Of a stretch of DNA of 64,000 nucleotides, positions 48,996-59,160 are shown one piece after another. The notes beneath the pieces are model-generated. The model saw nothing but the letters and a program-made list of their open reading frames with translations. It searched no databases and was not told the origin of the DNA. The DNA comes from Cyanoderma ruficeps (Eukaryota; Chordata; Aves; Passeriformes; Timaliidae), in NCBI GenBank assembly GCA_008694505.1, contig VZDJ01000301.1, positions 5,389,081 to 5,453,080 of the forward strand, read 5' to 3'. The number at the start of each line of letters is the position of its first letter. The first letter of the stretch is position 1. Both the position numbers and the translations under genes were made by a program.

Positions 48996-49105
48996 CAGAC
49001 CCGAAGAAGGGCTTATGTTCCTGAAAGCTTGGCTGTTTTTTTACTAATTATATAATTTGGCTTCATAAAAGCTGTTACTTCTCCGTACAAATCTTGTGTC
49101 TCTTT
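48996..49105 (+). repeat. Ancient amniote interspersed repeat, 'gaaagctt' family, copy 2
   Basis: Blocks in order: 'cccgaagaagggcttatg' (about 49000), 'cctgaaagcttggctg' (about 49020), a T-rich spacer, 'tttggcttcataaaagctgt', 'tacttctccgtacaaatctt', 'gtgtctct'. The same order on the opposite strand is seen at 6185-6294. The conserved 5' part resembles a hammerhead ribozyme core (CUGANGA, stem II, GAAA) in diverged form; see the findings. Family name not assigned. Confidence 0.72.
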
Positions 49106-50689
49106 GAATAGGTTGGCACATTTCCTAATAGAACCAGAAACTGCTTCTTAAACAGAAATTTGACCATTATTGTTATTAAAATAGGAAAGGAAATGGAGGC
49201 TCGTTCACAACAAAGTGATATTTATTGCTCAGTTTAATTGCCTAATGTAAAGCGCATGACTGGGGATTTGCAGGGGCTGATTTGCAGTTTGGTCACCCTT
49301 TGAAACAAAGCACTCAGGGTGAAATTGCATGTTGGAACTCAAGGGTTGAAATGGCTCAGACAGCTGAGAGGAACAGAACTGTTACCTAAGTACCGGCAAG
49401 ACCCCTCAAACATCTCCTCAGGCTGGGACTTCAGGGCCCAGTCCTGGGGACAAGTGCAGGTTTTATGGCCTTGAGACAAATAGGGAATAGTTCAAACAAG
49501 CATTTTGTGCCCTGCCCCACCCCAGCAAGCTCTGAACCCAACATTTTCCACGATTGATTCAGCAGCGTTGTGCAGGGGGGTGGGAGCTGCCCTGCCCTGA
49601 GGTCTGTCAACATGTAATAAATCCAGCATGATGGCAATTAAATGAATTTTTTTTTTTTTTGGATGCCCGGAAAGCTGCTTTCAAAAGTGGCTATACTGAC
49701 AGCGTGACTTCAAGGGCTGGGGAGGTTTTACTCCTGGGCACAGGAACTCATGGTTGTGCAGAGTGGGAATTCACCAGAGGGACACCCTCTGTCCACAGTG
49801 ATGACCAGGAAAGATGCCCACACAAACCAGAACTCCATACTTCAAACAAACAAAAAAAAAACCAGTCTGAGATCCTTTTCCTATCATTGAGAGGAAGGAT
49901 TTTCCCTAAAGACTCCCTGAATATCACCAATATCCTGCCATGCCAAGGGCTCCCAACACAGCTCCTCTGCAGCCAGGCAGATGGGACCCGAGGGCTTTCC
50001 AACAGCACCGTGGCTTTCCTTAAGTGGCATCTTGTTTATTATAATGTAACTGTGAGGCTCTGAGCTATTCCCATAGCGCTCTTAGCAATCAGCCCTGGTA
50101 TGTTGAAGGGCATATTTGTCATGTCTCAGCCAGTCTCTCAGAGAAACAGTCACGGGTCATGTTAGTTACCTAATTTATATGTCAGGGGCTGCAGGAATGA
50201 ATCAACAGCATTTTTTTTTGTATTTTTCCAGACAGTAGCTTGATATTCCCGGCATGCTGAACCCTAGGAGTTCCCTTGCTTTTGTGATCACTCGCAGTCC
50301 CTCCTCATTTGGCCGATGTTGCGGTAATTCAGGCAGAAAAATGTGCTACGAGCACAGAGAGACAACGTCTCCCTCATGGATGACTCTGCAGAGCAGCTCC
50401 TGTGTGTGCAGCCCGTGGTGTGAGAGTGTCCACAAATCCAGCAGCCCCAGGGACCACCTTGGGGGATCATCCCAAAGGCCAGGATGAACAGCAGCACCCT
50501 GTTCCCATGCGGAGAGAGGTTATGGAGTGGGCAGGAGCAGTGGTGGGTGACTCTGTGAGCTCGCTCTGCTCTTGCACACACAGCCACAGTGCAATTTCCT
50601 TCAGTGCAAATGCAATCCGTGTGCTTGACAGATGAGGAAATTTTGGCTATGGAAAACAGAATCTGCCAGACCTGCAGCACCCTGACAGG
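49106..50689. other. Unique noncoding sequence; AT-rich near 50020-50260
   Basis: T-run at 49647-49660 and A-run near 49853. The block 50020-50260 ('gtttattataatgtaactg', 'gttagttacctaatttatat') is AT-rich and may be a conserved element. Chance frames reach 134 codons (49659-50063) with no domain. Confidence 0.4.
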
Positions 50690-50842
50690 GAATTGGTGGA
50701 GTCACTGTCCCTGGAAGTGCTCAGATGTGTAGCTGTGGCACCTGGGGACATGGCTGAGTGGTGGGCTTGGCCGTGGGGCTGGGTTGATGGTTGGAATCCA
50801 TAATCTCAGAGGTCTTTTTCCAGCATTAATGATTCTATGATC
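50690..50842 (+). mobile_element. CR1 LINE, 3' fragment, second subfamily type
   Basis: 'tggtggagtcactgtccctg', 'gaagtgctcagatgtgtagc', 'tgtggcacctggggacatgg', 'gggttgatggttggaatcc', 'aggtctttttccagcattaa' and 'tgattctatga' follow the CR1 subfamily in which the tail reads 'ttggaggtcttttccaacc..aatgattctatga'. This differs from the 'cttccaacccaaacc' tails at 9470 and 38030, so at least two CR1 subfamilies are present in the window. Confidence 0.93.
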
Positions 50843-51289
50843 CTTATTCCATTAGAGCTCTCAGGGGGTGACCAAAATGAAAGCAGAGAGCTGAGGCGAG
50901 AGGCCAACACCTCCAGCAGCAGCTCATCCCAGTGCTGCGCCAGGGGCTGCCCAGCACTTCCATAGGGATATTCCTGCTGGGACTGAACAAGATCCCATCC
51001 GAGAGATTTCAGGCAGGTCTTCCCCAGCGTGTCAGTCTGGGTTTGTTTATTTCTATCTGTCCATATGTGTTTGGCAAGAGAGATATAGGAAACCGTTCCT
51101 GATGGAAGCAATATCTGCAACAAAAATTGCACAGTAGCTGCGCAATTCCCTAAATCCCACGGGATCCCTGTACTTTCACCACCGTGCTGGGCCGGGCAGG
51201 TGCCCAGGGAAGTGTGCAAAGCAAAGAGCAAATACCTCAGTGCTCTTTGAGGCTTGAGACAGCTTTGCCCAGGCTCAGGGCTGTGGGTT
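50843..51289. other. Unique noncoding sequence, nothing recognised
   Basis: A 141-codon minus frame (50806-51231) begins inside the CR1 tail and has no domain. No other feature was recognised. Confidence 0.45.
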
Positions 51290-51960
51290 CCCCCTCACTG
51301 CTTTAGGGTGTCCCTGCATTCCGGGGGGTTTTCACCTGGGATGTGAGGACGGGAGCAAGGCAGGGCTGCGGCCCCTCCCAGCAGGAATCGCAAAGCGAAG
51401 AGGAAGATGTTTTACAAAGATTCCGTTTGCTCCAGGCTGGCGGCGAAATAAAACACAAGGCTGTGCCCCCAGGGGCCGTGGGAAACACGGTCAGGTGGGG
51501 AGGGGAGGGATAAATCCCAATAGGCACAGCCTGCCGTAATGGGGAAACGCGGAGGAGCAAATTATTACCTTGGGGGTTGTTTTGCAAGACGAAAGATCGC
51601 CCATTAACTGTTTCTGAAAAATACTTTCCGAAGCCTTTTGTGCGGCATTTTTTCTTAGAAGGGCTCTCCCAGCACCCCGGGCATCCCGGGCGGCGGCAGG
51701 GGAACGCCCCGCGGCCGGGGCTGGAGAGGTTTGAACTTGAACTCGTTTATTTACCTTCGCCTTTTCTCTTGATGGAGTGCCTGGACTTAGCCCAAACCTC
51801 AAAAGTAAATTATAGCCAAATACTTTTGAGGTTGGTAATGAGATACCAAAGCTTTACTTTTAAAAGGAAGAGCGCTGTCCCAAATTCCCCTGCAGCGTGT
51901 GGGGCCGATGCTCCAGGGGCACGGGGCTGGCTATGGCCAGGATCCCCCCCAGGTGAACAC
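51290..51960. promoter_or_regulatory. CpG-rich candidate regulatory element with inverted repeat
   Basis: CpGs are frequent through about 670 bases and peak at 51678-51720 (gcatcccgggcggcgg, cgccccgcggccgggg). The surrounding sequence is AT-rich but still CpG-bearing ('gcaagacgaaagatcgccc' near 51583, 'actttccgaagcc' near 51622). A perfect 13-bp inverted repeat lies at 51795-51807 and 51821-51833. The mix of an island core with complex AT-rich sequence resembles a conserved enhancer or an unannotated first exon with its promoter. The 163-codon plus frame at 51577-52068 crosses it but has no domain. Confidence 0.37.
51795..51833. repeat. Perfect 13-bp inverted repeat, 13-base loop
   Basis: aacctcaaaagta at 51795-51807 is the exact reverse complement of 51821-51833. 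The loop is aattatagccaaa. It lies at the edge of the CpG-rich block. It could be a paired factor-binding site or a small foldback. Confidence 0.93.
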
Positions 51961-53140
51961 ACCCCTCCCTCACTGTTTTCACTGCAGAACAAACATTTGG
52001 ACATTTTTGCCGTCACACACACATACCTTGGGGTTAATAGCGACAGATCACGTCCTTCCCTACCCTGAATTCCTACTTGGCTCCTGAAGTCCCCCACTTT
52101 CCAGCAGCCTAGAAATAAGTTGGTGTGACTTGCAAAGGTCTCTGTCTTTGAACGAAATCCTGAGAAAGGACAAATGCCTTGATATCTTCAGGCTCTGGTG
52201 CAAAGCAGAATCATAAAAATCTGCAGCTTCCCTGGGAGAATAGTCAATTAGCAACTAGATGCCCCCCTCAGCAAAGGAAAGGGTTAATTGCTTTGGTTTT
52301 CCCCTAATGCTTATGGTTAGTGCCAATCAGATCTGGAGTGATAAGAATAAAATATGAGTGAAACTGCTGGCTCTTCCAAAAAACGTATGTTTTAATCAAA
52401 TTGAGAACTAGCTGGTTAATCAGCACAAGGACTAATGGTCTGATTAGCAGGAAATGCCTGGTGAAAAATAGATGCTCTGTTCGGCTGGGCTGGGGGGAGA
52501 TTCATGGCTGGGGACACAGCCCAGTGCTGGAGGGGGCTGTCAGTGCTTTGCAAGGGCATCCAGGCTCCATCCGAGGACCCCCGGGAGGAGACACATCCCT
52601 GATCCCGAAATATGCCTCTGGGGGGGAGGGGAGAAAGGGAGAGATGTCCTTGAATGGAGCTGTCCCCCCTCAAGTGTGTCCCTGCAGAACACCCAGCTGC
52701 TGAGACCCTTTCCAGGGAGCATCACAGGGGATGTGGGGATGCCAGGGGGGCAGGTGAAGCCTCTGGTCTCAATTACCTTTGAAAGGGACAGTACAAGGAT
52801 GGGGGAGACAGGATTGCAAAATCAATTCTAAATTTACTGTGTCAAGGGGGAAAAAAACTCCAAAAACCAAAGCAACAACAACAACAAAGCCCAGCACCAC
52901 GCAAGAAATGAACTTTTAAAATTAAAGAATCAATGGAGAAACGTCCTTCTGGCCACCCCTTCCCCCACAGTGCAGAGCACAGTCTTCCTTCTGATGAAAG
53001 CTCCGCCTGGAGCATTTTCGGTGGCAGGAGGCCAGGAGAGAGCTTAAGGTGCTCGCTGCAGTTTAAGGTGGAGCTGCTCATTCGCCTTCCCCAGCAGTGT
53101 CAGGTGTGGGCAGCACGGAGCAGCATCCTCGCGCTCACAC
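51961..53140. other. Unique noncoding sequence with a (CAA)n tract
   Basis: (CAA)n at 52872-52888. The 52240-52400 part is AT-rich. No gene or repeat family was recognised. Confidence 0.45.
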
Positions 53141-53185
53141 GGTGACACCCCAGACCCGGTGACACCCCACAGTGACACCCCAGAC
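53141..53185. repeat. Short minisatellite, three 'gtgacacccca' units
   Basis: Units begin at 53141 (ggtgacaccccagaccc), 53158 (ggtgacaccccaca) and 53172 (gtgacaccccagac). Unit length varies between 14 and 17 bases around a shared gtgacacccca core. Confidence 0.88.
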
Positions 53186-55287
53186 ATGCCGTGGTGGCTC
53201 TGGTTTGCACCCCAACATGAACAAAGCCACGATCTCTCTGGCAGAGGAGCCTCGGTGGGTTTTTGTTTTGCTTGCAGCTGCCTGTGATGGTTTTCATCAA
53301 GAAAATAAAACAGGGTGTGAAGGGAGAGGGAAGGGGTGCAGGAATAAGACCTGCCCCACTGTTAGGAAGAAGTGTTTGGGATGGTCCTGCTGATGCCTGC
53401 ATGCTGGGGTTTGCTCAGAGCTCTGGGATTCAGCCCCAAACCCTGCAGAAGTCTTGTCCATGGTGGCCTCCAATGTCCCTGGTTTCCAAAGGGGCCAGTG
53501 AACACCCAGCATGGCTCTGCTGCTCCTTGGGCATCAGTGCTATGGCATAGACAGCCCAAGAAGCTCCTGGAGGAGGGGAATTCTCAGCCTGCAAACAGGC
53601 AGGAGGGCCCCTCCATGTCAGAACAGGTTGGGGAGCAGGAAAGGGGAGCTGATGGGCAGCTCCTGACCCTGAAGAGGGTGCAGGCCCACAGGGGGAGGCT
53701 CCAGAAACCAGAATCAACACAAGGAACCCATGCAGAGACCTGTCCCAGCCCCTGCTGCCCTTTCTCTACACAAGAGGATGCCTCAGTGAACGGTGATGGG
53801 TCTGATGCCCACCAGAAATGCTGTAACCCACCTAACAGCCCCATCCTTGGCAGCGAGGGAAGGGATTCTGGACAGCCTTGTACCAAAACCACACGGGTAC
53901 CTCTCTCCAAAAATAACTGTAATCTTGGGAGAAGGCTCAGCTGGGGCTGCCTGTGGATTTGAGCTGCCCTTGGATCAGCCAAGCCCCTGGGGACTGCCCC
54001 CTGTCTCCACAGAGGGACAATGTAGAGGGGAGGGAGGTGCTTCTCCTGCTCTGGAAGGAAGAAACAGCACCATGAGGTTAAGAAATAGCATACAGAGGTG
54101 ATGCAAATGCCAGCAGGATTTTCAAAAGGGCCAATCCCAGCACTGAGCCCTCCTAAATATTCACAGTGCCATCAAAACTTCGGTGTCCTCCACCCCAGTT
54201 AAACGTGTCATTCAGCACGTTGGCAGCGTGGCAGTATCTCCCATTTGAATCAAAATACATGAGATTAGAACAGGTCAGATCTGAACCAGGCTATAAAATG
54301 GCATTTTTAAAATTGTGCCAGCTGTAGAATACATCTTGCAGAGATTTTTTTTTTTTTTTAAATTTAAAAGTAATGTAAGGAAATGTAAGGAACCAGGTGA
54401 AAAATACTGTGCAGCTCTCAGAAAGCCCCAGATCCATCTGCATGGAGCCACCATTGAGGCTGGAGAGCTGCCAAGTGCAGAATCAATAAATCATGAATTG
54501 AGCCCCCCATTCCCCTCCCTAAATCACAATTGTTTTAAAAAGAAATAAAACATATTGGTTCTTTTAATTTGCCTTTCGGAGTCTGTGCCTGTAGGCACAT
54601 TCTCCAGCTTTTCAAAAACATAAAGACTAGAAGAAACTTCTCATTTCTCAGTGAAAGCTGAGCCTCACTTAATTACTTGCATCCAAGAGACACAGCTTTA
54701 CTAAAAATTCCAAATATCAGAAGATTAATATCAAAATCACAGGGGCTGGCAATGCTGAGGTTCCAGTTAGATGCAGGATATCCCCTTTGTGGGTGCCCAA
54801 GAAGAGCAGGCACCAATGGGATGCTGCTCTGCTGCAAGAGTAACAAATATAATGAGTTTTGATCAACTGACACAAAAAATAGACTTAATGTCTAGATTTC
54901 TTTGCCAGGTTTGTCCTTGTTTCACTCTGATACTCAGCCCCCACTGGCTTTTAGTCATGGTGTCAGTGGTAATGCACGCAGGGATTTAACTGGGAACAGG
55001 GCAAAGGTGGCTGGCATTTGCACAAGGGTTTTGGCAGTCACAGGACAAAGCACCTGGCAAGGGTGATGGGGAAGCAAGGAAGTGCCAAGGGGAGTTTGGG
55101 GGTTAGAAAAGCAAAGCTGAGGCTCAGCCAGCCCTTCAGAGAAGCAACCTGGTGAAATTATGTGATATTTGAGACATCTTGTTCACGTCCCAACGTTCAC
55201 CCCTATCAAAGCACTTTTGTTCACTCGGGCTGCTCTCCAGGCTTTGGGTTTAACATTGCATCCCTGACCCCAAGAAGGATCTCGGGA
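53186..55287. other. Unique noncoding sequence with T-run and 10-bp tandem pair
   Basis: A T-run at 54345-54359 is followed by aatgtaagga duplicated at 54372-54381 and 54382-54391. The 196-codon plus frame at 53372-53962 is the second longest in the window. Its translation has no domain, and it is overlapped by a 132-codon minus frame, so I do not call a gene. Confidence 0.42.
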
Positions 55288-55600
55288 TCACAGAATCATT
55301 TAGGTGAAAAGACCTCCAGGATCATTGAGTCCAGCCATTAAACCTGGTCTGACAAGTCCATCATCATCTCCTTCAATGCCATCTATTTGTTTTTTTAACC
55401 TCTCCAGGGTCAGTGACTCTACCCCTTTTTTTATCAACCTGTTGCAATGCTTAAACACTCTTTCCATGAAGAATTTTCTTCTAATATCCTATCTTAAACC
55501 TCCCCTGGCACATCTTGAGGACATTTCATCCTGTCCTATCGCTTGTTACGTGGGAGAAAAGACTGATCCCCACCTTGCATCCTGTCCTGCCTCAGGGTTT
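55288..55600 (-). mobile_element. CR1 LINE, 3' fragment (antisense)
   Basis: Inverted CR1: 'tcacagaatcatttaggtg', 'aagacctccaggatcattga', 'gtccagccattaaacctgg', 'catgaagaattttcttctaa', 'tatcctatcttaaacctccc', 'catcctgtcctatcgcttgt', 'gtgggagaaaagactgatcc'. About 310 bases. The 142-codon plus frame here (55304-55732) is antisense CR1 and not a gene. Confidence 0.95.
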
Positions 55601-57967
55601 CTCCTTGGGCTTTCAGTACTCTCTGTGGCAGTGTGGTTTTCTTCTGGATTTACTTCAGTGGCCATGTCCTCCCAGCCAGGCTTGGTGTCCCAGCAGCACA
55701 AGCACATTTCGTGTTGCTATTCATGGGAATGATGAGATAATGGCCTGAAATCTTGGTTCCTCTAACATAATTGAAAATGGAGCAAAACTGCAACTCTAAA
55801 AAGGAAGTCTAAATTAGGTTGCAGAAGAGAAAAGGATATTTGACAGCAGGAGCAGGCTCTGGAAATGCAGTCATTGTTTCTACTTATGGGTTTTGAAATG
55901 TAAATAATTTAACACCCAGCTAAGCAGAGCAAAATCTGCTATTTTTGGTTTATTCTGAACAAAGACAGCTGTGTATTCTAAAACACACAGTTCAGCATTA
56001 AAAAATAAAATAATACAGAAATAATGCTGTCGAGAATGTCTTTAGGTATTTGCAACCCAGTGCCAGGGTCTGGGCTGGCTGTGCCTTGCATTAAACTGGA
56101 ACATTTGCAGTGTTCTCGAGCCTTACCAGGTCATTGGAATGAACCCATAAATAAATGACTCGGATGGGGCTAATTCTGGGGGTTCATTAAAAATGTCAGC
56201 TGAGGGATAAAAGCACAGGGACAGGTTACAAAGGCACTTCAGTGAGATGGCAGCCTGACTCAGATGGCCAGGCTGATTCCCAGCTGGGTGATGGATCTGG
56301 ACTCAGAGATGAATCCTGCTCTTGTTAACGAGATTCCCACGGCTGCACTGAGGCTCCAGCTCTGTCCAGCCCAAAGCACCACGGAGAACTGGATTGCAAT
56401 TCAAATCCTGGCCCCCATTAAAACATCAACAACTGAAGCAGGCACACAGACATGTTTCTGGTAGCTGAAGATGAAGCCTCTTCCTTCAGAGACCTTGACT
56501 GACAAGTGTTCTTTGGGAGTCGGTGTAATTAGGTCTGGTTTGTTTTTCTGTTTTCTCAGCCCTCTCAAATACACATTTTTTTAATAACTTGCTGAGAGAA
56601 AGGGTTAAAACACTCCCAGCTGTATCAAACCTCCTGCAAATGTCACTGCCTTTCCAGCTGTGCTTGCTGCCTGCTGATAGACTTGGCAACAATTTGATGA
56701 GATTTTGGTGGGATTTGCTCCTGTTTTTCTGCTGGGTGAAACCAGATGCGATGATGAACCCCCATCCACTGCCACAAAAGAGTAACCACAGTATTAGGAG
56801 TAGCTCCTGCCCTTCTTTCAGTGTTCACTTGGTCTGGACACGTGAGACTGGGAATATTGGACTTAGGAAATCTTTGAGCTCACAGATGTACTGCTGGGTC
56901 ACTCCTCCTGCTCCAGACTCTGCAGAGAGGACCCAGGGGTCAGGGAGGAATTTTTCCCCAGCACAAGGGCTGAGTGCCTACACTGAGGAGGGGCTGCAGC
57001 TTTGTGGGCACGTCCACCTACCAGCATTCCTGCAATGGAGGGCAGGAATCTCCTGGAGGTGCTGGTCACTTCATCCCCATCCCATCCCCATCCCCAGCTG
57101 GTGATGGCGGTGCAATCTGGGCTCTCCCAACAACAAGACTTCACAGGCCTGGCTGGGGAGGTGAAACCTGTGCTGGCACCTGCTCTGGCAGTGCCTCAGA
57201 CAGCTGGGCACAGCTGGAAGGAGCCGGGCAGCATCTCCTCTGCCACGGATGGAAAGGTAGATTAAAAGAACTCCTTTAGAAATATACAGGCGTATCTTGG
57301 GTGGCCAGGGTTTCCTACACAGCACAGAAACTCTCCCTGCCATTGCCAATCTGCCTGGCTGAAAACATATTACCAAGCTGGAGGGCAAAACACATTGGTG
57401 CTGATTCTTCTTGGAAAACCTGACTCTGGGTGTGGGGAGCACCTGGAAAACTTCCTCCCAGCTCTTATGTTAATCCAGCCTCACGGGCCTGCTGAGGCTC
57501 ATTGGAATGCAGGGGGAGTCTTCCCATTGAGCTCTGAATAAGGTCGTTTTTCTCTTCNCAAACCTATGCTCAGTCTGGGGGAAAATGTATTTAAGCAGAG
57601 AAGTGCTGCGTTGGCAGCCAGGCTGCTGCTCTCTCCCCAGCAGCGATGTGGCTCCGTGAGCGGCTCCATTCCCACAGGGAGGCTGTCAGAGGGGATGGCC
57701 TCCAGTGCAAAGCTCCTCCAGCACATTTTGCCTCACTCCAAACCCACCCAGACGTTGTGGGTCCAAGTGGGCTGATGTGGAGCCAAATGCTGCTCAGGCT
57801 GAGCTCGTTTTGAGTGTAAGAGAGATAGTGAGGGGAGGAGGTGGGCTGGCACGTCTAGGATAAGATTTTTCTTGGTTTGGGGGTTGATCTGGCTCCTATC
57901 AATGCATGCTTTTTATCTGTGTACCAAAATAGTAAGTAAGGTATTATATAAAATGTCTTATCCAGGG
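55601..57967. other. Unique noncoding sequence; one ambiguous base
   Basis: A short (CATCCC)-type run lies near 57072-57097, and an N at 57558 falls in unique sequence. A 171-codon plus frame at 56589-57104 and a 123-codon minus frame at 57071-57442 have no domains. No repeat family was recognised. Confidence 0.42.
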
Positions 57968-58069
57968 GATTTGAAGCACCTCTCAAAGAAGAGAGGTTAT
58001 TCCCAATTTACAGATGGGAATGAGACTTACCCAGCGTTGCACACAGCAGTGGTGGCTGAGCTGGGAACG
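57968..58069 (-). repeat. MIR-like CORE-SINE fragment (antisense)
   Basis: 'tttgaagcacctctcaaaga', 'ggttattcccaatttacaga', 'tgggaatgagacttacccag', 'gttgcacacagcagtggtgg' and 'ctgagctgggaa' align in order with the antisense MIR/CORE-SINE consensus recalled as '..tatccccattttacagatggg..', '..gacttgcccaaggtcacacagc..' and '..ggcagagctggga'. Moderately diverged; the tRNA-related head is not visible. Confidence 0.75.
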
Positions 58070-58879
58070 TCCCTAAACGTGCTTGGTTCTCCCTCCCCAG
58101 GGCCACCACATCTCATCACCTGTGCTATTCAGTCAGCAAACACTCTGCTGATTCTCAGACCTCCTTTTATCCCAGACTATCCCCCTTTCCGCTTGACTCC
58201 AGGCATAAAAGGCATCAGCAACAGACACCCATCAGCCACACACCAAAATGCCTGATTTTGGGGAGAAAAGTCCTTTTGGCCACAAATTTTGCCTGACTTC
58301 CCTGAGATTTGAAAGGGTGAAAGGTCCACGGAGAAGCCACAAAGCAAAAAATCTTCACCATTTCTCCCTCAACCCTTCTGGCAGCTTAATCAGCCTTGCC
58401 TGCTTTGCCCTGGGAGAGATTTAAACTACACAAGCAAGCTTTGAGTGCTAACTGCTTTCTATTTTATCCCCCTTCCTGCTGAGTATCCCTCCATCTCCCA
58501 TCCCTCCTTGGCACCAACACTGCAAACACAAAGGTGAGGAAGTGAGTGAGTGCAGGGAACAACGAGTGCTCCAGATATAAAGCAGATGGGATTGAGGAGT
58601 CTGGTACAAATTGTCTCTTTTTTAATTCATTGAAACTCTCTTAATCCTCCCATCCCCCCAAGACTACTTCATTATACTTCATTAGAGAGCTGAAAATGAA
58701 GCTGCTCCTTTGCAACCCAGGATTTTGTAGTATCAGCCACAGGTATGACTTTGCCCCACATTGTTAATAACGATGGTGAATATTGCAAATGGTTTCCTGT
58801 GAATGTGGGCTTGGACGCTGGAATCATTTCACTGGGTGAATTCCTCTCCTTTCTTCATGCTCTGCCTTTCTTTGAGTGT
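58070..58879. other. Unique noncoding sequence, nothing recognised
   Basis: Ordinary composition with no gene, repeat or convincing motif cluster. Confidence 0.45.
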
Positions 58880-59160
58880 TCATAGAGTGCATCAAGCGGA
58901 ATTAATGTCTGCAAAAATTGACTTTTGTAACGGGATGAAAATCAATAGAAATTTTCAGTTTATCTTCTCAAGCTGATTCAGATGAACATTTCAAGCCAAA
59001 GTATCAGAATGTGTCACGGATTGAAGAGAAACGGTCAATCAAAATTATCCAAAATCCATGTTTTGACATTTTCCATTGTAGTGAACTGATCAGGTCTTGC
59101 TAAATCCTGTTTCCTTTGACGATGAATCACAACACATAAGATTTCATTTCCAGTTACTCC
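58880..59160. promoter_or_regulatory. AT-rich candidate conserved noncoding element
   Basis: Complex AT-rich sequence with retained CpGs: 'gcggaattaatgtctgc', 'tgtaacgggatgaaaatc', 'acggtcaatcaaaattatcc' near 59031 and 'gacgatgaatcacaac' near 59118. Non-repetitive and distinct from its flanks. Function is inference. Confidence 0.28.

Noticed and set aside
53372..53962. 196-codon plus-strand open frame as a gene
   Set aside because: No domain, unusual low-information composition, and an overlapping 132-codon antisense frame; consistent with chance in GC-moderate DNA.
55304..55732. 142-codon plus-strand open frame as a gene
   Set aside because: Most of it is the antisense strand of a CR1 3' fragment.
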